DNA from: Neorhodopirellula pilleata
GTDB lineage: Bacteria; Planctomycetota; Planctomycetia; Pirellulales; Pirellulaceae
Direction: 5' to 3'
Assembly: GCF_007859915.1 (NCBI RefSeq)
Contig: NZ_SJPM01000014.1
Coordinates: 2,867 to 66,866 of the forward strand
DNA length: 64,000 nucleotides
A program made the translations under genes and the position numbers. Under the pieces are notes generated by a model, which did no database searches, had not been told where the DNA came from, and saw nothing but the letters and a program-made list of their open reading frames with translations. Positions 17,875-27,135 of this stretch are shown here, piece by piece; within the stretch, counting starts at the first letter, position 1, and each line of letters begins with the position of its first letter.

Positions 17875-18393
17875 ATGAACGATCCAATCTTCGACCATGA
17901 TCGACTCGATGTTTACCGTCTGTCCATCGAGTATGTTTCGGCGGCTTTCGAGAGTTCAAAATCGCTGAGCGGTTTGCATCGCCATGGTCGTGATCAATGG
18001 CTCCGTGCGGCTCAATCGATTCCGCTCAACATCGCTGAGGGCAACGGCAAACGAAGATTGAAGGATCGCGCCCGTTTCTTCGATATTGCTCGCGGTTCGT
18101 CGTTTGAGTTTGCAGCGATTCAAGATGTCTTGGTCGCGACTGGTGGCTTGGACGATTCAACGAATCACGACTTGAAATCCAAGCTCAAGCGAATCGTTGC
18201 AATGTTGACTCGGATGGCAATGAAGTTTGACGGCGTCAAAGAGTCATCAGTTGAATACTCGGTGGCGATCGATTACGAGCACGAGCACCGCGCTACTGAG
18301 CACGAGCACGAACGAAAGCCAGAACTAAGCCGTGCACCTAAGGACGGCTTGCGCGGTTTTACAAATCGAGACTCAATCATCCGCCCTAGGTGA
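17875..18393 (+). CDS. Four-helix-bundle protein (S23/IVP-like), cassette 4
   Basis: The protein of about 172 residues starts at ATG 17875. The family signature includes HDRLDVYRLSIEYV, QWLRAAQSIPLNIAEGNGKR and RARFFDIARGSSFEFAAIQD. These proteins resemble the intervening-sequence-encoded 23S rRNA ORF; their role is unknown, although some diversity-generating retroelements use relatives. The C-terminal extension is rich in H and E (YEHEHRATEHEHERK). A decayed relative with matching upstream and downstream sequence occurs at 19,128-19,546. Confidence 0.8.
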   Translation: MNDPIFDHDRLDVYRLSIEYVSAAFESSKSLSGLHRHGRDQWLRAAQSIPLNIAEGNGKRRLKDRARFFDIARGSSFEFAAIQDVLVATGGLDDSTNHDLKSKLKRIVAMLTRMAMKFDGVKESSVEYSVAIDYEHEHRATEHEHERKPELSRAPKDGLRGFTNRDSIIRPR

Positions 18394-18408
18394 CGGCGGT
18401 CGTTCGTC
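18318..18408 (+). other. attC recombination site 4
   Basis: R'' GCCAGAAC is at 18318-18325 and R' GTTCGTC at 18402-18408. The arms CACCTAAGGACGG and CCGCCCTAGGTG are complementary. R'' complements GTTCTGGC, the boundary of the decayed related cassette at 19,073, better than this cassette's own GTTCGGCC start. Confidence 0.7.
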
Positions 18409-18516
18409 GACTGAGTTACTACTCCACTAGTCCCTGTACGCTCTTGCGCCGTTCAATTTACGAGTCGTCTCCCCGTTCAATCTATGAACTTCCTTTTCAG
18501 TATACGGAGTCAGAAA

Positions 18517-18969
18517 ATGATGCGCTACGTTCTTGCAATCACAATTTCCACACTCGCCTTACTAGGTGTGACCAGTGCTCAGACGGCTGCTTCAAAAGAA
18601 AAGGCAGAGGAGGCCACGTCAGCGTTGCCAGTCTACTCGTTGCGTCCGATTGAGCTCCGAGAAGGAATCGATGCCACCAATTTTGAGGCATTCGTAAAGG
18701 ATGAATTTAAGAATGCCTTTTCCAAACCGACGCACGGGATTCGTGCATTCATCGTAAAAGGAGATCGGGGAAAGGAAAAAGGGGTGTATAAGATTGTGGT
18801 AGTATTCGATTCCAAAGAGGTTCGCAATAAGTATTTTCCTGTTGAGGATGGTGACGCGTCTGAATCTCTGCAAAAAGATGCTACGCCAATGCAGATTTCT
18901 GCCCTTCAGAAGCTTTCAACTTTTGTAAACGTGGGCGAGTACTCAGATTTTGCAGCGATTGGGGATTAG
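18517..18969 (+). CDS. Small exported protein, cassette 5
   Basis: The start at ATG 18517 follows CGGAG at a plausible distance; an upstream in-frame ATG at 18484 would put 11 residues before the signal peptide. The protein has about 150 residues. A signal peptide (MMRYVLAITISTLALLGVTS) ends at an A-Q junction, then comes a soluble domain with an alpha/beta pattern (GIRAFIVKGDRGKEKGVYKI). No family is recognised. It lies between attC4 and a weaker attC5. Confidence 0.6.
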   Translation: MMRYVLAITISTLALLGVTSAQTAASKEKAEEATSALPVYSLRPIELREGIDATNFEAFVKDEFKNAFSKPTHGIRAFIVKGDRGKEKGVYKIVVVFDSKEVRNKYFPVEDGDASESLQKDATPMQISALQKLSTFVNVGEYSDFAAIGD

Positions 18970-18989
18970 CTTTGCTATGCAGAGGAGAT

Positions 18990-19079
18990 GGATAATCATC
19001 CGGTACAACCGAGCGGCGAAATCGAGCATTTTGAATTTGAAGATCATTTGTCACCGCCGGCTGATCGGTGATGTTCTGG
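18990..19079 (+). other. attC-like site 5 (weak)
   Basis: Arms around ACCGAGCGGCG and CGCCGGCTGATCGGT are partly complementary, and the right end is GTTCTGG (19073-19079). The expected R'' complement of this cassette's start is not found, so the site is diverged or rearranged. Confidence 0.45.
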
Positions 19080-19127
19080 CACGAAGTGCAGTTCGTGCTC
19101 GTGCTCAGTGAAACGGTGCTCGTGCTC

Positions 19128-19546
19128 GAAATGAGGTAACGGTGACCGAACCAATCTATGTGTCGGCGGCTTTCGCGATTTCAAAATCGCTAAGCGGTTT
19201 GCATCGCCACGCTCGTGATTAATGGCTCCGTGCGGCGCAATCGATTCCCCTGAACATCGCCGAGGGCAACGTCAGGCGAAGCGTGAAGGATCGTGCTCGT
19301 TTTCTCGACATCGCTCCCGGTTCAGCTTTTGGATACCTGCAATCGAAGATGTGCTCGTTGTGTCCGGTGGATTGGATATCAGGACAAGCCGTGACATGAA
19401 GCTGAAGCTCAAACGAGTCGTCTCGATGTTGACTCGGATGGCGATCAAGTTTGACGGGGTCGGGGAGTCATCGGTAGACTACGCGGCGGCGGTCGATGAC
19501 GAGTACGAGCACCGCGATGCTGAGCACGAGCACGAACGAAAGCCAG
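19128..19546 (+). pseudogene. Decayed second copy of the four-helix-bundle cassette
   Basis: Nucleotide similarity to 17,830-18,330 runs through the upstream GTGCTCGTGCTCAGTGAAAC segment, the gene, and the H/E-rich C-terminus. Relative to the intact copy it carries an internal deletion of about 35-40 bp near the start, a CAA-to-TAA nonsense change at 19220-19222, and a frameshift near 19,330. It is therefore not expected to give the full protein. Confidence 0.75.
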
Positions 19547-19590
19547 AACTAGGCCGTGCACCCAAGGACGCCGACACGGCGGCTGGCAAC
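19542..19590 (+). other. Truncated attC (left half only), end of cassette array
   Basis: R'' GCCAGAAC and the left arm TAGGCCGTGCACCCAAGGAC match attC4, but no matching right arm or GTT core follows. The array seems to have been cut here and joined to backbone DNA leading into the GH10 gene. Confidence 0.55.
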
Positions 19591-19681
19591 TACCGGATAG
19601 CTTTCGAGATCCCATCCCGATTTCGTGGAATTACAATCGGGGGAAGTCCATCCCGCCACTGCCCTCGAATCGCTCAATCAC

Positions 19682-21394
19682 ATGAATATTCGCCCGATTG
19701 CCTTGTTATGGACGATCCTGCTCGGGTTCGTCATCGGCTCACATGCGTTGCCTGCCCAAGGTCCATTCTCTGCCGACCGGCTGCGCGACTTGGTCCCGCC
19801 CGGCTTCGCGATCGGCGGTGTCATGGGTGGTTACGACACGCCAACATTTGACTCTCCACCGCTTGAGTTTGCCAAGTCGGAATTCAATGCCGTGACGACC
19901 AAGGCCTTCATGCCTTTTGGTCCATGGTCCGACCCAAACTTACCGATCGACACGTCGGGCTTGGTCAACAACGTCAATTGGGCACGCAGCAACGGATTTC
20001 GAGTTCACGCCCACATCTTGGTTTACCCGACCGAGAACGTTCGATTGCCGTGGTTTCGTGACCTGCCCAACGATCAAGTCGAGGCGACGTTGCAGCAATA
20101 CGTGACGACCATGGCGTCGAGTACGGCGGGCGACGTTTGGGTGTGGGACGTCGTCAACGAGATCATCGGCGATAACGGTGATGTGATGGACGCCGATGGG
20201 TTGCGGATCGGACTGGGGTCGGGCGACGGCTTCATTGCTTACAAAGAGTACGAGGCGATGGGATCAGACTATGTTCGCAAGGCTTTCGAGTGGGCCAAGG
20301 CCGCTGATCCCAATGCGATCTTGATCGTCAATGAGTACTCCGCTGAAACGATCAACGACAAATCCGATCGCTTACTTGCGTTTTGCAAAAAGCTGCGTGA
20401 CGAAGGCGTTCCGATTGATGGAGTTGGCTTTCAGAACCATTGGTTGGATACGCGATATGAACCCGACTTTCCGAGTATCCGTGCGAACTTTCAACGATTC
20501 GCCGATGAAGGATTTCAACTATTCATCACCGAATGCGACATCGCGGCCACGATCACTTCGGATCCTCAGGCGGATCCGCCCAACTCGGCCGAACTCGAAC
20601 AACAGGCCCGTTCGTTCGCCGAACTATTGCAGATTGCACTGGATCAGCCGGCTTGCCAGTCTTTCTTGATGTGGGACTTCACCGACGAAACGTCTTGGTT
20701 GCAAAACACCGATTTCACACTCACGTTGGCCGATCGACGTCCCGGCTTCTCCGACACGATCGTCCCGCCGGGCAGTTCGATGTTTGCCACACCACTGAGC
20801 GGCGGTGATGGAATCATTCCGATCACTCCCAAGCCTGCGTATTTCGCGATGCAAGAACGACTCGCCGGACGAACAACGGATTTCGTTCGACTGAGCAGCG
20901 GTTGGGATCGATCGAGTTCTTATCTCGCACGATTCGGGTTCCCCGATGAAACCGGTAACTATGTACCCGGTTCGGAGATTTACTTGGAAACGCTCGATGA
21001 CACGTCGCGACAATGGTCCAGTTTGATCTGGCAAATCGAGCGGGTCGAGTCTGGAGTGTTTCGGCTACGCAATCAATGGCGAGACGGTGCCGATTATCTC
21101 ACGCGGCAACCTTCCTCAAACAATCCGTCGACGGCGGGAGCCTCGATCGCGTTGCAGGGACTCAACGAAGATTGGCTCAGTCAGCAATGGACGCTGGTCC
21201 CACAAGGGGATGGCGGCTTTCGCATGATCAACCGATGGTCGTCACCCGACGGAGCCTTCACAAGAGAAGCTTCGGGCCAAAACGCCAGCGGCGACTACGT
21301 TCCTGGTCCCGAGGTCCGTGTCTATCCGGTCGCGGATTGGTCCAGCCAAGTCTGGTATTTCGAACGAGTCGATCAACTCCAGCCCGCTAATTGA
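19682..21394 (+). CDS. Glycoside hydrolase family 10 (endo-xylanase-like) with ricin-type C-terminal domain
   Basis: The 570-residue exported enzyme starts at ATG 19682, ahead of a signal peptide (IALLWTILLGFVIGSHALPA). The GH10 barrel shows the acid/base Glu in VWDVVNEI and the nucleophile Glu in LFITECDIA. Supporting family residues are in GVGFQNHW and LMWDFTDETSWL. The C-terminal about 180 residues contain repeated QW-type blocks (SSLIWQIERVESGVFRLRN; LSQQWTLVPQGDGGFRMIN; SSQVWYFERV), suggesting a beta-trefoil carbohydrate-binding module. It should cleave beta-1,4-xylan or related glycans outside the cytoplasm. Its 3' end overlaps the convergent membrane-protein gene by 22 bp. Confidence 0.9.
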   Translation: MNIRPIALLWTILLGFVIGSHALPAQGPFSADRLRDLVPPGFAIGGVMGGYDTPTFDSPPLEFAKSEFNAVTTKAFMPFGPWSDPNLPIDTSGLVNNVNWARSNGFRVHAHILVYPTENVRLPWFRDLPNDQVEATLQQYVTTMASSTAGDVWVWDVVNEIIGDNGDVMDADGLRIGLGSGDGFIAYKEYEAMGSDYVRKAFEWAKAADPNAILIVNEYSAETINDKSDRLLAFCKKLRDEGVPIDGVGFQNHWLDTRYEPDFPSIRANFQRFADEGFQLFITECDIAATITSDPQADPPNSAELEQQARSFAELLQIALDQPACQSFLMWDFTDETSWLQNTDFTLTLADRRPGFSDTIVPPGSSMFATPLSGGDGIIPITPKPAYFAMQERLAGRTTDFVRLSSGWDRSSSYLARFGFPDETGNYVPGSEIYLETLDDTSRQWSSLIWQIERVESGVFRLRNQWRDGADYLTRQPSSNNPSTAGASIALQGLNEDWLSQQWTLVPQGDGGFRMINRWSSPDGAFTREASGQNASGDYVPGPEVRVYPVADWSSQVWYFERVDQLQPAN

Positions 21395-24300
21395 TCGGAC
21401 CACTTTCTCAATTGATCTTTGTGTTTTTCGATCCCCGCCAAAACGCTCAAGAGAATCAAGCCGGTCGTGATGCCGAAGACCCACCAAGGCCATACCGCGT
21501 CGATCGCTTGGCCGGCGTGCCAGACCATGCTCATGATTCCCAAGAACGTGAAAATCGTCCCCAAGTACAAGAATGGTTTGACTCGCATGGCCACGCCCGC
21601 AACCATTCCTACCAGCGACAACCCGATCAAGATCATCGGTCCCCAAAGCGACGTACCGATTTCGCTGAATAAGATGTCCGCCGTACTGCTGAGATAAATC
21701 ATCAACGTCGCGCCATACCGGATCGCCGATCCGAGCTTCGGTTCCAAGGAATCCCGTTGCAGATGCGCGATCAGCAGCACGCACGCGGCGGGCGGAATCA
21801 ACCAGGCTTGCGGATGCGAGAGGAATCCCCAGCCGGGCGTTTGAGTCAACATCACCCATAACCCGGCGTTCGCCAACACGACGGTGGCAATACGCGGGAA
21901 ACCATTCTTCCAAAGCATCGACATGATGCCGTAATAAATCGCACCGACGATCAGAATGGCTTGATACGATGTCGCTCCGCGATAGAACGTCCATGACCAT
22001 TCCAGCTCATGCCACACCATCGCGTACGCACCACTGAGCCAAAAGCCAACGACCGGAATCAGGGGCAAGAACATCGCGGTACGTTTCATCGCGTCAAACA
22101 ACACGTTGTCTTGACGCCGCAACGCCCACTGGGCCATTCCCACGCTCGCGAAAGCGATCCCCATGACGACATAAGGCCAAACTTCACGCAGTCCCAAATA
22201 GGCCGAACTGCCACGGCATAGATAGAAATGCAGCCAAGTTAATCCGGCAACGATTTGAGCCCCATAAACCAATGCGGTTCGCTGACGATCGCTTAGTCGT
22301 AACCAGTTCGGCTTGCGATCGTTCCCAAACACGGGGCCGCTCAATACGGCCAACGTGCCCGCCATCACTGCAAAGAATCCTAAGATCAGCATCACTACGA
22401 TCACGACCGGCATGGGCAATCCCTCGATCCCAAGATCTCGTTCTCGTAATGTCCACTCGAGAACCAACATCATCGTTAAAGAACCGATAAACGTCCCACC
22501 AGCAATCTTCCCACCGCGCCGTAACGCCAACTGCCACCGATCGACGAAGGGACCTTTGAGCAGCTTGGGGATGACCAATAGCAGCAAACTGATCGCCACG
22601 ACCGAAGCGATCACCAGACGCATCGTCGCGATCAAAACGGGCAGACCCTGATTGATCGAATCGTCTCGAAGTAGCGAACCGGAACCCAGCGTGGCGATCA
22701 ATGCGATTGCCCATAAACCGATTCCGACGCACCGATGCCGTCGGCGCTGCGCGATCGGTCCATCGGTGGGTTGGGTTTGCTCGGAGAGACTGAACATGCC
22801 CCAGGAGAGAATTCCGATGCCCAGCACGCTCAACCGAGTCCAAATCCCGGTCAAGTTGGATTCAACGCCCGGTGACGTGGTGGCTATCCCGATCGCAATG
22901 AAGGTTCCCAACAGCGTGCAACCGATGGTAACACGTTCGATCGCGGATTCGATCGCTCCATGACCTCGGCGAGGCAGGCACCAAACCGCCGCAACGAGCG
23001 CCGACGAAGCCGACAAACTCAACACGACCCAAGGCGTTCCCCAATCCGTGCTGAACACCGTGGCGGCTAGACCGCATCCGATCGCGAGCGAGCCAACGAT
23101 CAGCCAAACACAATAAAGCCACCTTGATCGAGATTCCGTGTCTTCCGTCACCCCGCCGCGCAAGTCACGGCACATCCACGCCGAAGCACCCGCAAGCAGG
23201 GCGACCCCACATTGCAAGACAGCTTGGGTAACGGAATTATCCCACGACGAAATCCAGCGACCGCCTGATTCCATCAAGACCGTCCATCCCGTCAAACCCA
23301 GCATTGGCAGCATCAATGCGGAAGCTTCCGTATCGGCCCGACTGCCGAACGTGGACGGGCGATCGGGCACCGCAAGGTCGCCGGTTGAAACCCCGTTAAG
23401 TCTTAACCGGTCGCTCCGCCAGAGAACGACACAACCGCAAAGCCACGCCATGATTCCGGTCAATGAAGTCGCATGGAAACGATATCCGACCAACTCGAAA
23501 CCGATCAGGTAGGCACCGGCCAAGATCACCAACCAACCCAGGCCGCGGGAAAGCATTCCCGATGTGAATCGCATCAACGCTACCGCCGCGAACATCAGTC
23601 CAGACACCGCGAGCAAAACGTATGCGTTGGATGCCGACCAACCGCCTGGAATGAACGCGAACAATCGCGTTGGCTCGCTCAACCCAATCGCCGATCCGGT
23701 CAAGAATAAACTTTGGCCGACGACGTGCCACGAATGGGCCGTTGATCGACGCCACCACACGAAGATCGATGAACCAAGACACCCGAGCCAACCGCACACG
23801 ACCACAACAGTCATGATTTCGTCCCGGGAAATCCAACCGAACATCGCCGCGAAACAGGCAAGGTGCCCACTCATGATCGGAAGCAAGAACGGCAACGGCC
23901 AGCGGTAATCACGCGTGCTGCCGATCGCGAATGTGATCAAGGCCGCGAGCGTCATCACGCCGCCGAGCGGCAAACTCCACGAGATCGTCCAGGTAGCTTG
24001 CGTTACGATACCGACCAGAACCATCGCTGCACAAATCACTCCGACAATCCGGATCCAAGCAACGGACAAATCGATGGCTTCGTTCGGATACGAATCGACG
24101 ACTCCCACGGCGGACTGCTTCCAGCCTTTCGTAAAGAATCGTCTTGAGATCTCGTTGAGCCCGATCCAGACAATGGCCCCCAACGCGGATGCTTGAAACC
24201 AAACAATTGGTGATGTCCAACGGAGCGCGGGAGTCACCATTGCCGCCGTCAGCGCGAACAAGACTGCGGACAAAATCGGGTGCCAAGACGTTCTCGATCG

Positions 24301-26466
24301 CATCAACCCCAACGCCGACACGATCCACCAAGCCGCCATCGAACCGGCGATCAAACGATCAGGCGAAACGTGGTCCATTACCGATGGGAACCATGACGTC
24401 CCCAACAGCACCATCGAGCCGACACTCACCAACCCGATTGCACCGATCGCCAGCGGTCGTGATCGCATTTGCCAATACAGCACAGCGAAACCGGTGGCAG
24501 CGAAACTCACCATTGCGATCAATCGTTCGTCAACCGATTCCGTCAATTGTGTGGCCACGACGACCGCGATAAACAGCATCCCCACCAAACCGACGCCGAC
24601 GCGTAACCGTTCACGCGAGGCGGTGGACTCATCCCGACGAGCAAGGTAGCCGCTCAGCAACAATCCGATCAAACCGGCACCGTGCAACGCGAGCGTCCAT
24701 ACCGACATCGCCGGCACGGCAAGGAAATCGAAAGCAATATCTGAGACGCGTTCAAACGGAGCGGCAACGATCGCGGCGGACCGCCACAGCGTCCCGAGTC
24801 CCAAGATTCCGATCGAAAAGACTTCCCACAGATCCGTCCACAGTTTTGTCGACTCGTTCTGAAGCCCGAGACCCCATCTCAAAACGATCCCGATGAGGAG
24901 CATACCCACCGCAAACAGCATCGGTTCGCCACTCAATACCGTCCGGAGCAAATCCACCTCGGCCCAATCTTGGCCGCTCATCCAAACCGTCGACGTTGCC
25001 ATCGCCACGAATGCGACGGGCAACATCGCCAGCAATACTTGGTCGCCGCGTCGCAACAAGACACTGAATAAAACCGCCGAGAGACTGACCGCGATCGCGT
25101 GCGTCCACAGCCAAGACAAACTGCCGAACGACGCCGGCAGAATCGCGGCGGTCGCTCCGATGGCGACGAAAACCAGTACGGTAGCGATAAAACGCTGTGT
25201 CGCTCGATGACTGCTCGCTAACAACGCTTGTGATCTGAAGCCAAAACAATGCATCGCCTCGATCATCGTGATGGCCACCCAAATCGGGACGGTCGAGATT
25301 GCGATCTGTAACCAGATCGCCTCACCCGCATCACGGAAAAAGAACGCGGCGTAAACCACCACACTACCAAGAGCCCCGACAACGATCCCCATGTGCAACC
25401 AGTGGTTCTTCCAAGCGCGGCGGCCTTTCAAGGTCGTCGAACCTCGTCGCATTACCAACGCGATCGCGGTGATTAACGTGGGCACCAAGATCATCCACCC
25501 GGCGTGAGAGCCCAGCCACCGGCCCGCCGCAGGCAGCAACGGAAGGCTGAGCGATGACGCGATGACACTCGAGGTCAGCGCCAAGGCACCACTACGGCCG
25601 ACCAACGCAAGAGACGCTTGCCACAACAACCATCCGCAACCGATCGTGGCGACAACGATCACACTCAGCGTGACCGGGTCGGTCAGCGATACCGAGGTGG
25701 CGTTCGCGTTGGCACCCGCAGCGGCAAGCCCCGCGAGCACGCATAGCGGAACTAACAACGTCGCGATGATCAGAACCGCTCGGCTAGTATGCCGTAACTT
25801 CCAACGACGCATCGTGTACAAACCGGCGGCAAAGATCGCCGCATCGGCGGACATGAAGACAACCGCAGGGACAATCCGGTGGGCGGCGGTCAGCGTGCTC
25901 CACAAACTCAGAACGAGTCCGATCGAACATAGCACGATCAACATCCCGGCAATCAATTCACCCCAGCGAATGTTGTGCTGTTCCAGGAAACCAGCCAACA
26001 CATCGGCCAGACCACGCCGGGCAGCCGTCTCGGCCGAAACCGGCCGGGAAGATTCTTCGTTCCAGCGTGGAGGAGCTTGCACCGGCAGATCGCTCATGAC
26101 CGGCGTATTCGCTGCCGCTGGTAATTCGACGGGCTTAGGTTGAATCGGCTTGGAAGGCAACGCGGCGTATTGTTGAACAAACTCACGAGCTTTCGTCTTG
26201 AGCTGCGTGGCTTGATCGCCGGAAATCTGCTCGGTCGACGTTAACGCATCTACCATCCGCGAAAACGCGGCCAGATCTCGTTGGGGATCGGGCGCCGACC
26301 CTGCCGGCTCATTCCTTGGAATCGCCGTCGCCACCGGACGCGAAACCGGTGGCTTGGTAGGATCGGAAGCAAGAACGCGGAAAATTCCCCGGATCAAGAC
26401 CCAAGTGCCGTGCCCGAGAAGCGTTAGAACGCCCCAAATCAGAATGCCAACGAAGAGAACTTCCAT
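21373..26466 (-). CDS. Very large polytopic membrane protein (DUF2339-like)
   Basis: The product has about 1,697 residues and starts at ATG 26466 (MEVLFVGILIWGVLTLLGHG). It has one N-terminal membrane helix, a cytoplasmic Pro-rich stretch with a short helical segment, then some 40 hydrophobic spans with short polar loops to the C-terminus. The layout recalls DUF2339-type giant membrane proteins, but I see no specific motif that proves this. The function is unknown. It is a single gene with no operon partner. Base composition matches the backbone. Confidence 0.6.
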   Translation of the reverse strand: MEVLFVGILIWGVLTLLGHGTWVLIRGIFRVLASDPTKPPVSRPVATAIPRNEPAGSAPDPQRDLAAFSRMVDALTSTEQISGDQATQLKTKAREFVQQYAALPSKPIQPKPVELPAAANTPVMSDLPVQAPPRWNEESSRPVSAETAARRGLADVLAGFLEQHNIRWGELIAGMLIVLCSIGLVLSLWSTLTAAHRIVPAVVFMSADAAIFAAGLYTMRRWKLRHTSRAVLIIATLLVPLCVLAGLAAAGANANATSVSLTDPVTLSVIVVATIGCGWLLWQASLALVGRSGALALTSSVIASSLSLPLLPAAGRWLGSHAGWMILVPTLITAIALVMRRGSTTLKGRRAWKNHWLHMGIVVGALGSVVVYAAFFFRDAGEAIWLQIAISTVPIWVAITMIEAMHCFGFRSQALLASSHRATQRFIATVLVFVAIGATAAILPASFGSLSWLWTHAIAVSLSAVLFSVLLRRGDQVLLAMLPVAFVAMATSTVWMSGQDWAEVDLLRTVLSGEPMLFAVGMLLIGIVLRWGLGLQNESTKLWTDLWEVFSIGILGLGTLWRSAAIVAAPFERVSDIAFDFLAVPAMSVWTLALHGAGLIGLLLSGYLARRDESTASRERLRVGVGLVGMLFIAVVVATQLTESVDERLIAMVSFAATGFAVLYWQMRSRPLAIGAIGLVSVGSMVLLGTSWFPSVMDHVSPDRLIAGSMAAWWIVSALGLMRSRTSWHPILSAVLFALTAAMVTPALRWTSPIVWFQASALGAIVWIGLNEISRRFFTKGWKQSAVGVVDSYPNEAIDLSVAWIRIVGVICAAMVLVGIVTQATWTISWSLPLGGVMTLAALITFAIGSTRDYRWPLPFLLPIMSGHLACFAAMFGWISRDEIMTVVVVCGWLGCLGSSIFVWWRRSTAHSWHVVGQSLFLTGSAIGLSEPTRLFAFIPGGWSASNAYVLLAVSGLMFAAVALMRFTSGMLSRGLGWLVILAGAYLIGFELVGYRFHATSLTGIMAWLCGCVVLWRSDRLRLNGVSTGDLAVPDRPSTFGSRADTEASALMLPMLGLTGWTVLMESGGRWISSWDNSVTQAVLQCGVALLAGASAWMCRDLRGGVTEDTESRSRWLYCVWLIVGSLAIGCGLAATVFSTDWGTPWVVLSLSASSALVAAVWCLPRRGHGAIESAIERVTIGCTLLGTFIAIGIATTSPGVESNLTGIWTRLSVLGIGILSWGMFSLSEQTQPTDGPIAQRRRHRCVGIGLWAIALIATLGSGSLLRDDSINQGLPVLIATMRLVIASVVAISLLLLVIPKLLKGPFVDRWQLALRRGGKIAGGTFIGSLTMMLVLEWTLRERDLGIEGLPMPVVIVVMLILGFFAVMAGTLAVLSGPVFGNDRKPNWLRLSDRQRTALVYGAQIVAGLTWLHFYLCRGSSAYLGLREVWPYVVMGIAFASVGMAQWALRRQDNVLFDAMKRTAMFLPLIPVVGFWLSGAYAMVWHELEWSWTFYRGATSYQAILIVGAIYYGIMSMLWKNGFPRIATVVLANAGLWVMLTQTPGWGFLSHPQAWLIPPAACVLLIAHLQRDSLEPKLGSAIRYGATLMIYLSSTADILFSEIGTSLWGPMILIGLSLVGMVAGVAMRVKPFLYLGTIFTFLGIMSMVWHAGQAIDAVWPWWVFGITTGLILLSVLAGIEKHKDQLRKWSDQLAGWS

Positions 26467-26802
26467 TAAAAACACTCGCCGCAGGAGCAACAGGACTTTG
26501 ATTCACAAGAGTAGCTTTCCCGGTGCCCATTTGCGTAGATTGGATGCGCAAAAAAACGACTATTCAGGTTCGGTGTAGTGGATCTTGTTAAAGATCCTCA
26601 ACCGATGGCACCTTTTACTGACGAAACCGACAAAAAGTCGGAATTGCGGAAACTGGGTCGGAATGGCAACCTGAAACGTAAGCGAACTTCAATGACTCGT
26701 TGCTAAAGTCTAAACGCAGAGTTCGCCGAGACGCAGAGGGCCGCAAAGCGTCGTATTCGACGTCCGTCATCGGACTCTGTGTTTAAGCATCGCGTGAAAA
26801 AA

Positions 26803-27088
26803 AGTGGCATAGGCTTCCAGCCTTTTTATACCCCACAAGTCCTCATGTATTGCTCCCCTGCCAGCTCGTCTGGCAGGAAGCCGAGGTTGGCAAGCTAGAC
26901 ACGAGCCGCAATTTCTCCAACCTTCCGATTTTCACTTGTGCTCGCCGCTTGAAGCGGCGAGCACAAGTGAAAATCGGAAGGTTGGGAGGGCGTCGTTGTC
27001 TAGCTTGCGAACCTTACTCACCCACGAGACGAGCTCGTGGGGGTCAAAAAAGATGTGGGGTATAAAAAGGCTGGAAGCCTATGCCACT
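26803..27088. repeat. Palindromic element B, copy 2
   Basis: The 286-bp copy of 3981-4266 has a perfect 34-bp terminal inverted repeat (26803-26836 and 27055-27088). The sequence AAGCATCGCGTGAA just before it is the complement of sequence shortly after copy 1, so a longer shared flank exists and the copies are in opposite orientation. The rest of the 26,467-27,135 gap holds no gene I can support. Confidence 0.85.
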
Positions 27089-27135
27089 ATTTGTTCCAGT
27101 CGATAGGGAAACACTCTCGTTGATGACTAAGGCTT

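Noticed and set aside
21242..24331. Several 90-250-residue frames on both strands within the giant membrane-protein gene
   Set aside because: They are rich in R, H and D, typical of out-of-frame reading of a hydrophobic gene, and have no start context.
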